A DNA stretch of 7,348 nt, from contig DAOVWH010000084.1 of NCBI GenBank assembly GCA_030636745.1, forward strand, positions 1 through 7,348. Reading direction: 5' to 3'. Under the pieces are notes generated by a model. It saw only the letters and a list, made by a program, of their open reading frames with translations. It made no database searches and was not told the DNA's origin. Within the stretch, counting starts at the first letter, position 1, and every line of letters starts with the position of its first letter. The position numbers were made by a program, and so were the translations under genes. This document shows, one piece after another, positions 6,797 through 7,348 of the stretch. Source of the stretch: UBA1672 sp023140905 (GTDB lineage: Bacteria; Pseudomonadota; Alphaproteobacteria; Micavibrionales; Micavibrionaceae).

Positions 6797-7348
6797 ATTG
6801 AAGTGGTAACAAACCTGTCGCCAATAGTACCTCAGCATCCAGAAAATTATCATTAACAGCTAAACGCCCATTATCTGCAGACACTTCGTTTGCAGCAGAA
6901 TGTTCTTTTAGCACCCCTTTTATACTGCTTTCTTCTTCATCCTTAGATAAATCCTGAGTATCTTTGCTATCAAGAACAGGAGGGGCCTCTTTTATAGATG
7001 AATACCCCTTATTATTATCTTTGATAAAACTATGCCCTGATGCAGGTTGAATGTCATCGAATAAATTATCCTTTATTGACGCAGATAAAAGCTCCATGCG
7101 TGCTTTTAGTTCCTGATTCTCAAGCTTTAATTCTGACGATCTATTTTCTGCTTGTTGCTGTTTTTGCTCAAGCGCCTTTATATGACGCTCAAAAATACTT
7201 GCTCTATGCACACCACTAGAAGATGCTTGCTCTACTTCTTTCCTTTGCGCTAGCTCAGCTTGATATTCAACAATTTTTCTACGATAAGCGATGTTGTTTT
7301 CTTTTTCCTTATCTAGCGCTTTAACCAGAGCATCATTATTTTCGCGCA
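6795..7348 (-). CDS. unrecognised coiled-coil protein (5' end beyond window)
   Basis: The minus-strand frame is open from the right edge to TAG at 6795-6797, giving 183 visible C-terminal residues; the true start lies outside the window. An internal GTG at 7211 could begin a 138-residue form, but the same frame continues upstream for 45 further codons without a stop and in the same style, so a partial gene is much more likely. The first 110 or so residues are charged and rich in Glu, Lys, Gln and Leu with heptad-like spacing (LVKALDKEKEN, IKALEQKQQQAENR, LKLENQELKARMELL), strongly suggesting coiled coil. The remainder is a low-complexity Ser/Asp/Lys-rich linker, ending in a short hydrophobic tail (AEVLLATGLLPLQ) that may be a docking motif. 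It converges on phaR but shares no transcript with it. I do not recognise the family; it does not look like a phasin to me. Confidence 0.7.
   Translation of the reverse strand, partial: RENNDALVKALDKEKENNIAYRRKIVEYQAELAQRKEVEQASSSGVHRASIFERHIKALEQKQQQAENRSSELKLENQELKARMELLSASIKDNLFDDIQPASGHSFIKDNNKGYSSIKEAPPVLDSKDTQDLSKDEEESSIKGVLKEHSAANEVSADNGRLAVNDNFLDAEVLLATGLLPLQ

Noticed and set aside
7209..7211. GTG as the true start of the coiled-coil gene
   Set aside because: The frame continues upstream without a stop to the window edge in the same coiled-coil style, and no ribosome-binding site is evident before the GTG.
1..7348. Mobile elements, tRNA/rRNA genes, CRISPR arrays, riboswitches
   Set aside because: I saw no transposase or integrase motifs, no cloverleaf or rRNA signature, and no regularly spaced repeats; the only tandem repeat is the two-copy 18-mer.

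Overview
The window is an AT-rich, gene-dense piece of a Gram-negative bacterial chromosome. I judge it most likely alphaproteobacterial. The grounds are a PhaR-type polyhydroxyalkanoate (PHA) regulator next to a short PHA-synthase-like hydrolase of a kind I associate with Alphaproteobacteria, an AsmA-family envelope protein and a small stand-alone cyclic-nucleotide-binding protein. The low GC and A/T-rich codon use would suit a low-GC lineage, but I cannot place it more finely from sequence alone.

Layout from left to right. Positions 1-2666 (minus) hold a large AsmA-family gene whose C-terminal end runs off the left edge; it has its own good sigma70-type promoter at 2713-2741. Positions 2811-3272 (minus) encode a 153-residue cNMP-binding-domain protein. 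An intrinsic terminator at 3371-3407 closes the next unit. Positions 3440-4630 (minus) encode an acetyl-CoA acetyltransferase (biosynthetic thiolase, PhaA-like). Positions 4812-5993 (minus) encode a PhaC-like PHA synthase. A 153-bp divergent control region follows, then phaR on the plus strand (6147-6680), a terminator at 6707-6739, an 18-bp tandem duplication at 6761-6796, and the 3' part of an unrecognised coiled-coil gene (minus) that runs off the right edge.

The core is a PHA storage module. The thiolase condenses two acetyl-CoA to acetoacetyl-CoA, PhaC polymerises (R)-3-hydroxyacyl-CoA, and PhaR is the expected sensor-repressor of granule genes. The acetoacetyl-CoA reductase (PhaB), a phasin and a PhaE subunit are not in the window. 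The phaC-phaR intergenic region holds a perfect 6-1-6 inverted repeat overlapping a candidate phaC -10 box, which is the best operator candidate. I found no mobile element, tRNA, rRNA or CRISPR array, and no stretch over 300 bases without a gene. I do not see a clearly new system here; the findings are mostly regulatory details and the unrecognised coiled-coil gene.
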